A stretch of 5,095 bases of DNA, taken from Actinomycetes bacterium. Its GTDB lineage: Bacteria > Actinomycetota > Acidimicrobiia > Acidimicrobiales > Microtrichaceae. The position numbers and the translations under genes are program-made. The DNA lies in the NCBI GenBank assembly GCA_023450775.1, contig JAEXGP010000183.1, forward strand, positions 1-5,095, in the 5' to 3' direction. The stretch's first letter is position 1; each line of letters opens with the position of its first letter. The notes under the pieces are model-generated. The model was not told where the DNA came from. It did not search any database and was given only the letters and a program-made list of their open reading frames with translations. Shown piece by piece: positions 1 to 4,944 of the stretch.

Positions 1-1
1 G

Positions 2-142
2 CTCCGCACGGGCTCCTCGGCGACGCTCACCGGGTGGAGCTTCACCGGCGGCACCGGCGGTCCGGGCGGTGCCGGCGGCACCACCGGCGTGGCCGGCGCG
101 CCGGGCGCGACCGGTCCGGTGCTCGCCCAGCTGACGCTGTGA
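2..142 (+). CDS. C-terminal tail of a glycine-rich protein (5' end outside window)
   Basis: The frame starting at base 2 is open from the left edge to a TGA at 140-142, giving 46 residues with no start codon in view. The first part (about residues 1-14) has ordinary composition and ends in Trp-Ser-Phe. Residues 15-38 are almost entirely Gly, Thr, Pro and Ala, with GGTGG, GGPGG, GGAGG and GAPGATGP blocks, and the protein ends in a short hydrophobic LAQLTL. No catalytic motif is visible. Gly/Pro/Thr-rich tails of this sort occur in actinobacterial surface, collagen-like or PE-PGRS-like proteins, but 46 residues cannot separate these. The very GC-rich Gly codons also form a DNA-level low-complexity repeat (about 44-115). 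A strong hairpin 33 bases after the stop supports the end of a transcription unit here. The function is unknown. Confidence 0.6.
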   Translation, partial: LRTGSSATLTGWSFTGGTGGPGGAGGTTGVAGAPGATGPVLAQLTL

Positions 143-175
143 TCGAGCCCCTCCGGGGGCACGTGGGGAGATGAT

Positions 176-207
176 CGATGACGGGGACCTCCGGGTCCCC
201 GTCGTCG
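176..207 (+). terminator. Strong hairpin, probable terminator of the upstream glycine-rich gene
   Basis: Bases 176-189 pair with 194-207 around a TCCG loop at 190-193. This gives 14 bp: the inner nine are perfect (ACGGGGACC with GGTCCCCGT) and the outer five include one G-U wobble (179 with 204). In RNA the loop is a UNCG-type tetraloop closed by C-G, a very stable class. No T-run follows, which is common for terminators in GC-rich actinobacteria. It lies after the stop at 142 and just before the SDR gene, so it would insulate that operon from upstream reading. A role as a 5' leader structure of the SDR gene is the alternative. Confidence 0.6.
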
Positions 208-219
208 CGTCGGAGTGGC

Positions 220-225
220 TACCGT
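220..225 (+). promoter_or_regulatory. Candidate -10 element (TACCGT) for a leaderless SDR-P450 transcript
   Basis: TACCGT matches the actinobacterial TAnnnT -10 pattern and ends 7 bases before the ATG at 233, so transcription would begin at or one base before the start codon. The identical hexamer is the -10 of the much clearer exporter promoter at 2943-2948. No -35 match is visible 16-18 bases upstream, where the right arm of the hairpin lies. The call rests on position and motif only. Confidence 0.3.
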
Positions 226-232
226 GCCGCCC

Positions 233-1081
233 ATGACGGAACAGGAACTTCGGGGGACCGCCGCGCTCATCACCGGCGGCGGGAGCGGCATCGGGCTCGA
301 GAGCGCTCGGCGCCTGGTGGCCGACGGGGCGGCGGTCACGATCATGGGTCGGACCGAGGATCGGCTGCGCGACGGCGTCACGGCGCTGGAGGCCGCGGCG
401 CCGACCAACGGGCTCGTGCGCTTCGTGGTCGGCGATGCCAAGTCCGAGGAGGACGTGGAACGGGCGGTCGCGGTGGCGACCGAGGCGACCGGCGGGCTCG
501 ACTTCGCGGTCGCCTCCGCCGGCCGGGGCGGGCTGGGTCCCATCATCACGACCCCGCTCGAGGAGTGGACCGACATCATCGCCACCAACCTCACCGGCAC
601 GTTCCTGCTCTTCAAGCACGCCGGCTCCGCGATCGCCGGGACCGGCGGGGGAGCGATGGTGGCGATCTCGTCGATCGCCGCTGCGGTGACGCACCCGTTC
701 ATGGGTCCGTACTGCGTGTCCAAGGCCGGCATCGACATGCTCGTCCGCCAGACCGCGGACGAGCTCGGCCGCGCCGGCGTGCGCGTCAACGCGGTCCGGC
801 CCGGCATCGTCGAGACGGACCTGGTGTCGATGGTCATGGACGACGAGCAGGTGATGGGCAGCTACCTGGACAACATGCCCGTCTCTCGGTCCGGCACCGT
901 CGAGGACATCGGCTCGGTCGTCCGGTTCCTGCTGGGTCCGGACTCGTCGTGGGTGACCGGCACGTCGGTCAGCGTGGACGGCGGCCACCACCTGCGCCGG
1001 GGCCCCGACTTCGAGCCGGCGGCGCGGGCGTTCTTCGGCGACGACGCGGTCGAGGGCCGCGTGGGCGGGTCGGCGAGCTGA
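233..1081 (+). CDS. Short-chain dehydrogenase/reductase (classical SDR), NAD(P)-dependent oxidoreductase
   Basis: Cytoplasmic oxidoreductase expected to interconvert an alcohol and a ketone or aldehyde with NAD(P)(H). Counting from ATG 233 (282 residues), the sequence shows the Rossmann dinucleotide motif TGGGSGIG at 14-21, an adenine-contacting Asp in GDAK at 68, catalytic Asn119, Ser147, Tyr160 and Lys164 (YCVSK), the RPG motif at 189-191, and a C-terminal VDGG at 248-251. Arg40 at the end of the second strand suggests NADP(H) preference, which is an inference. The usual NNAG motif reads ASAG (94-97). The C-terminus runs about 30 residues beyond VDGG, slightly longer than typical. ATG 233 was chosen because it sits at the usual distance before the Rossmann motif and just after a TAnnnT hexamer. 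GTG 224, with GGAG at 212-215 eight bases upstream, is a real alternative, and GTG 215 is less likely. The stop overlaps the P450 start (TGATG), so the two are probably co-translated and may act in sequence. Confidence 0.93.
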   Translation: MTEQELRGTAALITGGGSGIGLESARRLVADGAAVTIMGRTEDRLRDGVTALEAAAPTNGLVRFVVGDAKSEEDVERAVAVATEATGGLDFAVASAGRGGLGPIITTPLEEWTDIIATNLTGTFLLFKHAGSAIAGTGGGAMVAISSIAAAVTHPFMGPYCVSKAGIDMLVRQTADELGRAGVRVNAVRPGIVETDLVSMVMDDEQVMGSYLDNMPVSRSGTVEDIGSVVRFLLGPDSSWVTGTSVSVDGGHHLRRGPDFEPAARAFFGDDAVEGRVGGSAS

Positions 1082-2271
1082 TGACCCTCACCGAGCGTCC
1101 CGACGTCGACCTGCTCGACGGCGCCTTCTACGTGGACGACCCGTACTCGGCGTACGCGTGGATGCGCGAGCACGAGCCGGTCTACTGGGACCCGATCAAC
1201 GAGCTGTGGGGCATCGCCCGCTACGACGACATCGTCGAGATCGAGAAGCACAAGCACCTGTTCATCAACTCGGACCAGGAGAAGGGCGGCTACCGGCCCA
1301 ACATCCCGGCCGACCCGGCGATCATCGGCCTGGACGACCCGCTGCACTCGCACCGTCGCAACCTGGTCGCCCGCCGCTTCACGCCCAAGGCCGTGTCGCG
1401 GTGGGAGGACCACGTGCGCGGCACCGTGTCCGGCCTGCTCGACGCGGCGCTGGCCCACGGCGGCACGGTCGAGGTCGTCGGCGAACTCGCCGCGCCGCTG
1501 CCGGCGGAGATGATCGGCCTGCTGCTCGGCTTCCCGCAGGAGATGTTCCCCCGGCTCGTCGAGTGGTCGGAGCGGACGATCGAGATGGGCGGCGGTCCGC
1601 GCTACCTGACGGAGACCGGCATGGTCGCGGCCATGGAGTTCGCCCAGGCGTCGGCCGAGCTCTACGAGGAGAAGCAGCGCTGTCCCGCGGACGACGTGAT
1701 GACGCTCTGGACCGACGCCGAGGTGCCGGGCCACCCCTTCGGCGTGGACGAGGTGATCTCGGACTGCCTGCTGCTGCTGGACGGCGGGGCCGAGACCACC
1801 CGCACGGTCATCGCCCGCGGGATGATCGAGCTGTCGCGCCGGCCCGAGCAGTGGGCGCTGCTCCGGGAGCAGACGGACCTCACGATCGCGGTCGAGGAGC
1901 TGATCCGATTCGTCACCCCGATCCACAACATGTGCCGGGTGGCCGTGGAGGACACGGAGGTGGCCGGCACGCCGATCGCCGCCGGACAGCAGCTGGTGCT
2001 CATGTACTCGTCGGCCAACCGCGACCCGGAGCACTTCGACCGCCCCGAGGAGCTGGACCTCACCCGGCACCCCAACCACCACATCGCGTTCGGGTTCGGG
2101 ACCCACTTCTGCCTGGGCTCGTCGCTCGCACGGCTCGAGATCCGGATCTTCTTCGAGGAGCTGCTGGCACGCGTGCGCGAGCTGCACGTGGACGAGTCCT
2201 CGATCGAGGAGATGCCGAACGCCTTCGTCTACGGCCTGCGCTCGGCCCGGATGGACCTCACCCCGAGCTGA
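1081..2271 (+). CDS. Cytochrome P450 monooxygenase, CYP142-like
   Basis: Complete 396-residue soluble bacterial P450, normal length, with no membrane anchor. Seen directly: a C-helix H89xxxR93 heme-propionate motif, the I-helix oxygen-activation motif GGAETT at 235-240, the K-helix ExxR at 273-276, and the heme-binding loop FGFGTHFCLG at 337-346 with Cys344 as the thiolate ligand. All hallmark residues are intact, so it should be active. From memory of the family, the N-terminal PDVDLLDGAFY, the NMCRV segment (283-287), and the SAN-D, PE and PN-H spacing before the heme loop resemble mycobacterial CYP142, which hydroxylates the terminal methyl of the cholesterol side chain. The substrate here is not shown by the sequence. 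Its ATG shares one base with the SDR stop, indicating an operon with translational coupling. It needs a ferredoxin and a reductase, and neither is encoded in the window. The gene ends tail-to-tail with the TetR gene at a shared hairpin. Confidence 0.95.
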   Translation: MTLTERPDVDLLDGAFYVDDPYSAYAWMREHEPVYWDPINELWGIARYDDIVEIEKHKHLFINSDQEKGGYRPNIPADPAIIGLDDPLHSHRRNLVARRFTPKAVSRWEDHVRGTVSGLLDAALAHGGTVEVVGELAAPLPAEMIGLLLGFPQEMFPRLVEWSERTIEMGGGPRYLTETGMVAAMEFAQASAELYEEKQRCPADDVMTLWTDAEVPGHPFGVDEVISDCLLLLDGGAETTRTVIARGMIELSRRPEQWALLREQTDLTIAVEELIRFVTPIHNMCRVAVEDTEVAGTPIAAGQQLVLMYSSANRDPEHFDRPEELDLTRHPNHHIAFGFGTHFCLGSSLARLEIRIFFEELLARVRELHVDESSIEEMPNAFVYGLRSARMDLTPS

Positions 2272-2299
2272 CCGGCCCGTCCTGCGGGCGGTCGGTCAG
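2268..2299. terminator. Shared bidirectional terminator between convergent P450 and TetR genes
   Basis: The outer arms CTGACCG (2268-2274) and CGGTCAG (2293-2299) pair perfectly. The inner arms GCCCG (2275-2279) and CGGGC (2285-2289) pair around the loop TCCTG, leaving a three-base bulge (2290-2292). An alternative register pairs 2270-2279 with 2285-2293 with a one-base bulge. The stop codons of both genes (TGA 2269-2271 and, on the - strand, TGA 2298-2296) lie within the stem. There is no T-run on either strand. With only 24 bases between two convergent genes, a shared terminator is the most economical role. Confidence 0.5.
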
Positions 2300-2886
2300 A
2301 TGCCGAGCGCCCGGCGCATGGCCGCGCGGAGCTCGTCGCGGATCTCGTCGGCGTCGATGTCGGTCAGCGGCATGTCGCCCATGGGCGCCATCGCGAGCGA
2401 CACGCCCATGGCCGCGGCCATGCGGATCCGGCGGCGAGGGTCCATCTCGGCGTTGCCCAGGATCGTGCCGATCCTGTTGTGCATCTCCAGATGCTGGTTG
2501 CCCTCGTCGTGCAGGTGCTGGAACACCTCGTGGTTGCGGTCGAACAGCTGGAAGAGGCGGCGGTTGTCGACCATCCAGTCGATCACGTCGCCGAGGGCGT
2601 CGGCCCACTCCTGGTCGGTCGGTGCGTCCGGAAGGCCGCTGACCCACTCCCGCTGGATCGCCTCGAACGGCTCGAGCAGCGCGGCCACGATCTCGGCCTT
2701 GCTGGCGAAGTGGTAGTAGAGCGCCGCCTTGGTCACGCCGACGCGCTCGGCGATCTCGCGCAGCGACGTGCCCTCGTAGCCCTTGTCGATGAAGAGGTCG
2801 GTGGCGACGTCGAGGATGCGCTGGCGGGTGCTCAGCCGATCCTCGTCGGAGGCGGCGGTGCCGGACGCGGTGGAGGTGGGGCCCAT
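2296..2886 (-). CDS. TetR-family transcriptional repressor (divergent from ABC exporter)
   Basis: One-component repressor: an N-terminal TetR helix-turn-helix binds operator DNA as a dimer, and the C-terminal helical domain senses a ligand. Counting from ATG at 2886 (196 residues), the DNA-binding domain spans about 19-67, with RQRILDVATDLF leading into GYEGTSLREIAERVGVTKAALYYHF, the textbook TetR_N pattern. The ligand domain (about 70-196) has no specific signature I can assign; it is rich in Met and acidic residues near residues 160-180. The start is uncertain. ATG 2886 has GGAG six bases upstream and is preferred. ATGs at 2898 and 2913 are in frame and would add 4 and 9 residues; 2913 has AGGA directly against it. 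The divergent layout with an ABC exporter and the palindromes between them argue for repression of the exporter and of itself. The nearby P450 operon is convergent and need not be a target. Confidence 0.92.
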   Translation of the reverse strand: MGPTSTASGTAASDEDRLSTRQRILDVATDLFIDKGYEGTSLREIAERVGVTKAALYYHFASKAEIVAALLEPFEAIQREWVSGLPDAPTDQEWADALGDVIDWMVDNRRLFQLFDRNHEVFQHLHDEGNQHLEMHNRIGTILGNAEMDPRRRIRMAAAMGVSLAMAPMGDMPLTDIDADEIRDELRAAMRRALGI

Positions 2887-2920
2887 GACGTGCTCCATCG
2901 TATCCGCTGACATTCCTACT

Positions 2921-2933
2921 TGACGGCCGGTCA
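2921..2933. promoter_or_regulatory. Operator O1: imperfect palindrome over the exporter -35
   Basis: TGAC, five bases, then GTCA form a short inverted repeat. Its right half contains the exact hexamer GGTCAG (2929-2934). It overlaps the -35 (TTGACG, 2920-2925) of the exporter promoter, so a bound TetR dimer would block RNA polymerase. It also sits where the tetR transcript would begin on the other strand. Assignment to this TetR protein is inferred from position. Confidence 0.6.
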
Positions 2934-2938
2934 GTGTG

Positions 2939-2944
2939 AGCTTA
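2939..2944 (-). promoter_or_regulatory. Candidate -10 element (TAAGCT) of the tetR promoter
   Basis: Read on the - strand, 2944-2939 is TAAGCT, a TAnnnT hexamer. It would start transcription near 2932, about 20-45 bases before the possible tetR starts. No good -35 is seen 16-18 bases upstream. It overlaps the exporter -10 on the opposite strand by two bases, so the two promoters would compete and share the operators, implying autoregulation. Confidence 0.35.
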
Positions 2945-2949
2945 CCGTG

Positions 2950-2973
2950 CGGTCAGTCAGTACCGACTGACCG
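2950..2973. promoter_or_regulatory. Operator O2: 24-bp near-perfect palindrome at the exporter transcription start
   Basis: CGGTCAGTC (2950-2958) is mirrored by GACTGACCG (2965-2973) around a GTAC core (2960-2963). Only the pair 2959/2964 is mismatched, so 11 of 12 base pairs are symmetrical. The predicted exporter start (about 2955) lies inside it. Its right arm is also the left arm of O3, so the two palindromes overlap by seven bases. Confidence 0.65.
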
Positions 2974-2982
2974 GCCGGTCAG
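2967..2982. promoter_or_regulatory. Operator O3: perfect 16-bp palindrome
   Basis: CTGACCGGCCGGTCAG reads identically on both strands. It is the cleanest palindrome in the window and its half-site CTGACC/GGTCAG recurs in O1 and O2. Lengths of 14-16 bp with TGACC-GGTCA ends are typical of actinobacterial TetR operators. It lies just downstream of the exporter promoter, where binding would block the start of elongation. I infer this is the primary TetR site. Confidence 0.75.
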
Positions 2983-2984
2983 CA

Positions 2985-3014
2985 CGGGTGTCGTCGGGAT
3001 CGCCCGAGCACCCG
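2985..3014 (+). other. Hairpin in the 5' leader of the exporter mRNA
   Basis: CGGGTG (2985-2990) pairs with CACCCG (3009-3014). Inside this, TCGGG (2994-2998) pairs with CCCGA (3003-3007) around a four-base loop, leaving a 3 x 1 internal loop. It lies between O3 and the ribosome-binding site, ending 22 bases before it. It may protect the leader or attenuate transcription. A fortuitous GC-rich fold is also possible. Confidence 0.3.
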
Positions 3015-3036
3015 GCCCGCCGGCTCCCCCGCGACG

Positions 3037-3043
3037 AAGGAGG
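3037..3043 (+). promoter_or_regulatory. Strong ribosome-binding site deciding the ATPase start
   Basis: AAGGAGG, near-complete complementarity to the 16S anti-Shine-Dalgarno sequence, ends five bases before GTG 3049. This fixes GTG 3049 over the in-frame ATG at 3061. It is the only full-length Shine-Dalgarno sequence at any gene start in the window. Confidence 0.85.
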
Positions 3044-3048
3044 TCCGC

Positions 3049-4020
3049 GTGCAGGGACCGATGATCGAGGCCGTGGGCCTCCGCAAGCGCTTCGGCACCA
3101 CGCAGGCGCTCGACGGCGTGAGCCTCGGCGCCGAGGCCGGGTCGGTGCTCGGCGTGCTCGGCCCGAACGGCGCCGGGAAGACCACCACCGTGCGGGCGCT
3201 CACCACGTTGATGATCCCCGACGAGGGCACGGCGCGGGTGGCCGGCATCGACGTCGTGCGATCGCCGGACGAGGTCCGGCGCCTGATCGGCGTCACCGGC
3301 CAGAACGCCACGCTGGACGAGCTCCTCACCGGCCGCCAGAACCTCGTGATGATCGGCGAGCTGTGCCGGCTCGGCCGTCGCGCTGCGGAGGTCCGGGCCG
3401 AGGAGCTGCTCGCCCGGTTCGAGCTGACGGACGCCGCCGACCGCACGGTCAAGACCTACTCGGGCGGCATGCGCCGCCGCCTCGACCTGGCCGCCAGCAT
3501 CGTGGCGAACCCGCCGGTGCTCTTCCTGGACGAGCCGACGACCGGACTCGACCCGTCGAGCCGGGCCCGGATGTGGCAGGTCGTCCGCGAGCTGGTCGCC
3601 GACGGCGCGACGGTGCTCCTGACCACCCAGTACCTGGACGAGGCCGACGAGCTGGCCGACCGGATCGTGGTCGTCGACCACGGCCGCGTGATCGCCGAGG
3701 GCACGGCGTCGGAGCTCAAGGCGCGCATCGGCGGCGAGCGCCTGGTCGTCCGGCTCAGTGCTGCCCACCCCGAGGCCGCGGGCGTGCTCGTCCCGTTCGT
3801 CCAGGGCGAAGTCGCGGTCGGCGAGTCCGACCGCAGCCTGTCGGCGACCATCCAGCCCGTCCCGGGACTGGTCACCTCCCTCGTCCGGGCGCTCGACGAC
3901 CGCGGCATCGCGGTCGACGACGTCCAGATCCACCACCCCTCGCTCGACGAGGTGTTCTTCACGCTGACCGGTCGTCCTCCCGCCGAGGACGACACCGACC
4001 CCGCCGGAGCCGCTGCATGA
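3049..4020 (+). CDS. ABC transporter ATP-binding protein, DrrA (daunorubicin-resistance) type
   Basis: Cytoplasmic ATPase that powers export by the permease encoded next. Residues from GTG 3049 (323 aa): Walker A GPNGAGKTT at 38-46, Q-loop Gln85, ABC signature YSGGMRRRLD at 137-146, Walker B VLFLDEP at 157-163, D-loop GLD at 166-168. The switch position reads TTQYLDEAD, so the canonical H-loop His is Gln194; from memory, this is usual in the DrrA branch. After the nucleotide-binding domain (about 6-220) comes the extra C-terminal domain of DrrA proteins, ending in PSLDEVFFTLTG near 301-312 and an acidic, Ala-rich tail. Family members export anthracyclines, other antibiotics or lipids; the substrate here cannot be read. 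Its ATGA overlap with the permease gene and the TetR operators upstream define a regulated two-gene exporter. Confidence 0.96.
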   Translation: MQGPMIEAVGLRKRFGTTQALDGVSLGAEAGSVLGVLGPNGAGKTTTVRALTTLMIPDEGTARVAGIDVVRSPDEVRRLIGVTGQNATLDELLTGRQNLVMIGELCRLGRRAAEVRAEELLARFELTDAADRTVKTYSGGMRRRLDLAASIVANPPVLFLDEPTTGLDPSSRARMWQVVRELVADGATVLLTTQYLDEADELADRIVVVDHGRVIAEGTASELKARIGGERLVVRLSAAHPEAAGVLVPFVQGEVAVGESDRSLSATIQPVPGLVTSLVRALDDRGIAVDDVQIHHPSLDEVFFTLTGRPPAEDDTDPAGAAA

Positions 4021-4880
4021 CCGCCACCCTGACCCCGACCGCGCCGGACGTCCGGCCCACCCCCGTCCCCGAGGGCGGCGGCCGCCTGCGCCGGTGGATC
4101 GCCGACAGCTGGATCATGACCCGTCGCAACCTGGTCCACATCTCCCGTGAACCCATGCAGCTGTCGGACGTCACCGTGCAGCCGGTCCTGTTCACGGTGC
4201 TGTTCGTCTACATCTTCGGCGCCGCGATGGTCCTCCCCGGCGGGGCGGACGTGAAGGACTTCCTGGTCCCTGGTCTGCTCGCGCTGAACCTCACGACCTC
4301 GTCGGTGGGCACGGCGATCGGGTTGACGCAGGACCTGCACACCGGGGTGATCGAGCGGTTCCGGACGCTGCCGATGAGCCCGGCGTCGGTCCTCACGGGA
4401 CGGTCCGTGTCCGACTTCCTGTCGGCGTCGGTCTGCACCGCGTTCGTGCTCCTGACCGGCCTGCTCGTCGGATGGCGCCCGTCGAGCGACCTCCTGGGCG
4501 TCGCCGGCGGCATCGGGGTGGCACTGCTCTTCGCGTACTCGCTCAGCTGGGTGTGCGCCTGCCTGGGGCTGCGGTCGGGTGATCCCGAATCCGCGCAGGC
4601 CCTGGCGTTCCTGTTCGTGTTCCCGCTCGCCTTCGTGTCCAACGCGTTCGCGCCCACCCAGGCGATGCCCACCGTGCTCGCGACGATCGCGGAGTGGAAC
4701 CCGGTGAGCGCGGTCACCGCCGCCGTGCGCGACCTGTTCGGCAACCCCAACCCGTCGGCGCTCGTCGACGCGTGGCCGATGCAGCACCCGGTGCAGGCGA
4801 CCCTGCTGTGGAGCGTCGCCATCCTGGCGGTCTGCGTGCCGCTGGCGACCCGGATGTACCGCAATCGCACCGCCGACTGA
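4017..4880 (+). CDS. ABC-2 type transporter permease, DrrB-like
   Basis: Membrane half of the exporter, 287 residues, a normal length for DrrB-type permeases. A Pro/Thr-rich cytoplasmic N-terminus (1-25) leads to an amphipathic segment (about 27-50). Six likely membrane spans follow, near 56-73, 82-103, 131-151, 159-183, 195-212 and 262-278. The segment ERFRTLPMSPASVLTGR (113-129), between spans 2 and 3, is the conserved coupling region that contacts the ATPase. FVFPLAFVSNAFAP with the following NPVSAVTAAVRDL (228-240) is the ABC-2 signature. No signal peptide is expected. The start codon lies inside the ATPase stop (ATGA, four-base overlap), so translation is coupled and stoichiometry probably near 1:1. 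With one ATPase and one permease, the working transporter would be a dimer of each, as known for DrrAB. Confidence 0.94.
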   Translation: MTATLTPTAPDVRPTPVPEGGGRLRRWIADSWIMTRRNLVHISREPMQLSDVTVQPVLFTVLFVYIFGAAMVLPGGADVKDFLVPGLLALNLTTSSVGTAIGLTQDLHTGVIERFRTLPMSPASVLTGRSVSDFLSASVCTAFVLLTGLLVGWRPSSDLLGVAGGIGVALLFAYSLSWVCACLGLRSGDPESAQALAFLFVFPLAFVSNAFAPTQAMPTVLATIAEWNPVSAVTAAVRDLFGNPNPSALVDAWPMQHPVQATLLWSVAILAVCVPLATRMYRNRTAD

Positions 4881-4944
4881 GACCTGCGGTCCTGGCGGTC
4901 ACGGATCGCTGTCACACATCGAGGTCGTCGTCCGTCGTACGGGC

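Larger units (their letters stand above)
2920..2948 (+). promoter_or_regulatory. Promoter of the ABC exporter operon
   Basis: The -35 TTGACG (2920-2925) matches five of six consensus bases. It is followed by a 17-base spacer and the -10 TACCGT (2943-2948, TAnnnT). This predicts a start near A2955 and a leader of about 94 bases. The -35 lies in O1 and the start site in O2, as expected for a repressed promoter. This is the best promoter match in the window. Confidence 0.65.

Noticed and set aside
44..115. Glycine-codon repeat considered as a CRISPR or tandem-repeat array
   Set aside because: The repetition follows codons of a low-complexity protein tail; there are no constant repeats with unique spacers.
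967..972. Isolated GGTCAG/CTGACC hexamers inside genes (for example 967, 2363, 4452) as extra TetR sites
   Set aside because: They are single half-sites without a nearby inverted partner, at about the frequency expected for this base composition.
178..1080. The P450 reading frame stays open upstream to an ATG at 178, suggesting a 697-residue fusion protein
   Set aside because: Residues before 1081 are an Arg/Gly-rich jumble typical of an out-of-frame GC-rich shadow of the SDR gene, while the SDR frame carries all family motifs. The P450 family start fits ATG 1081.
862..2187. A 441-residue open frame antisense to the P450 gene
   Set aside because: Arg/Val/His/Asp-rich composition with no motif. 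It is the usual antisense shadow of a GC-rich gene, and the opposite strand encodes an intact P450.
2953..4787. Long antisense frames opposite the ATPase and permease genes (2953-3936 and 3456-4787)
   Set aside because: They show repetitive Arg/Asp/Ala/Gly composition without recognisable domains, and they would run through the operator region and two well-supported genes.
4869..4899. Possible terminator after the permease: ACCGCC at 4869-4874 with GGCGGT at 4894-4899
   Set aside because: Only six base pairs with a 19-base loop, partly within the coding end, and no T-run. It is too weak to separate from chance in GC-rich DNA.
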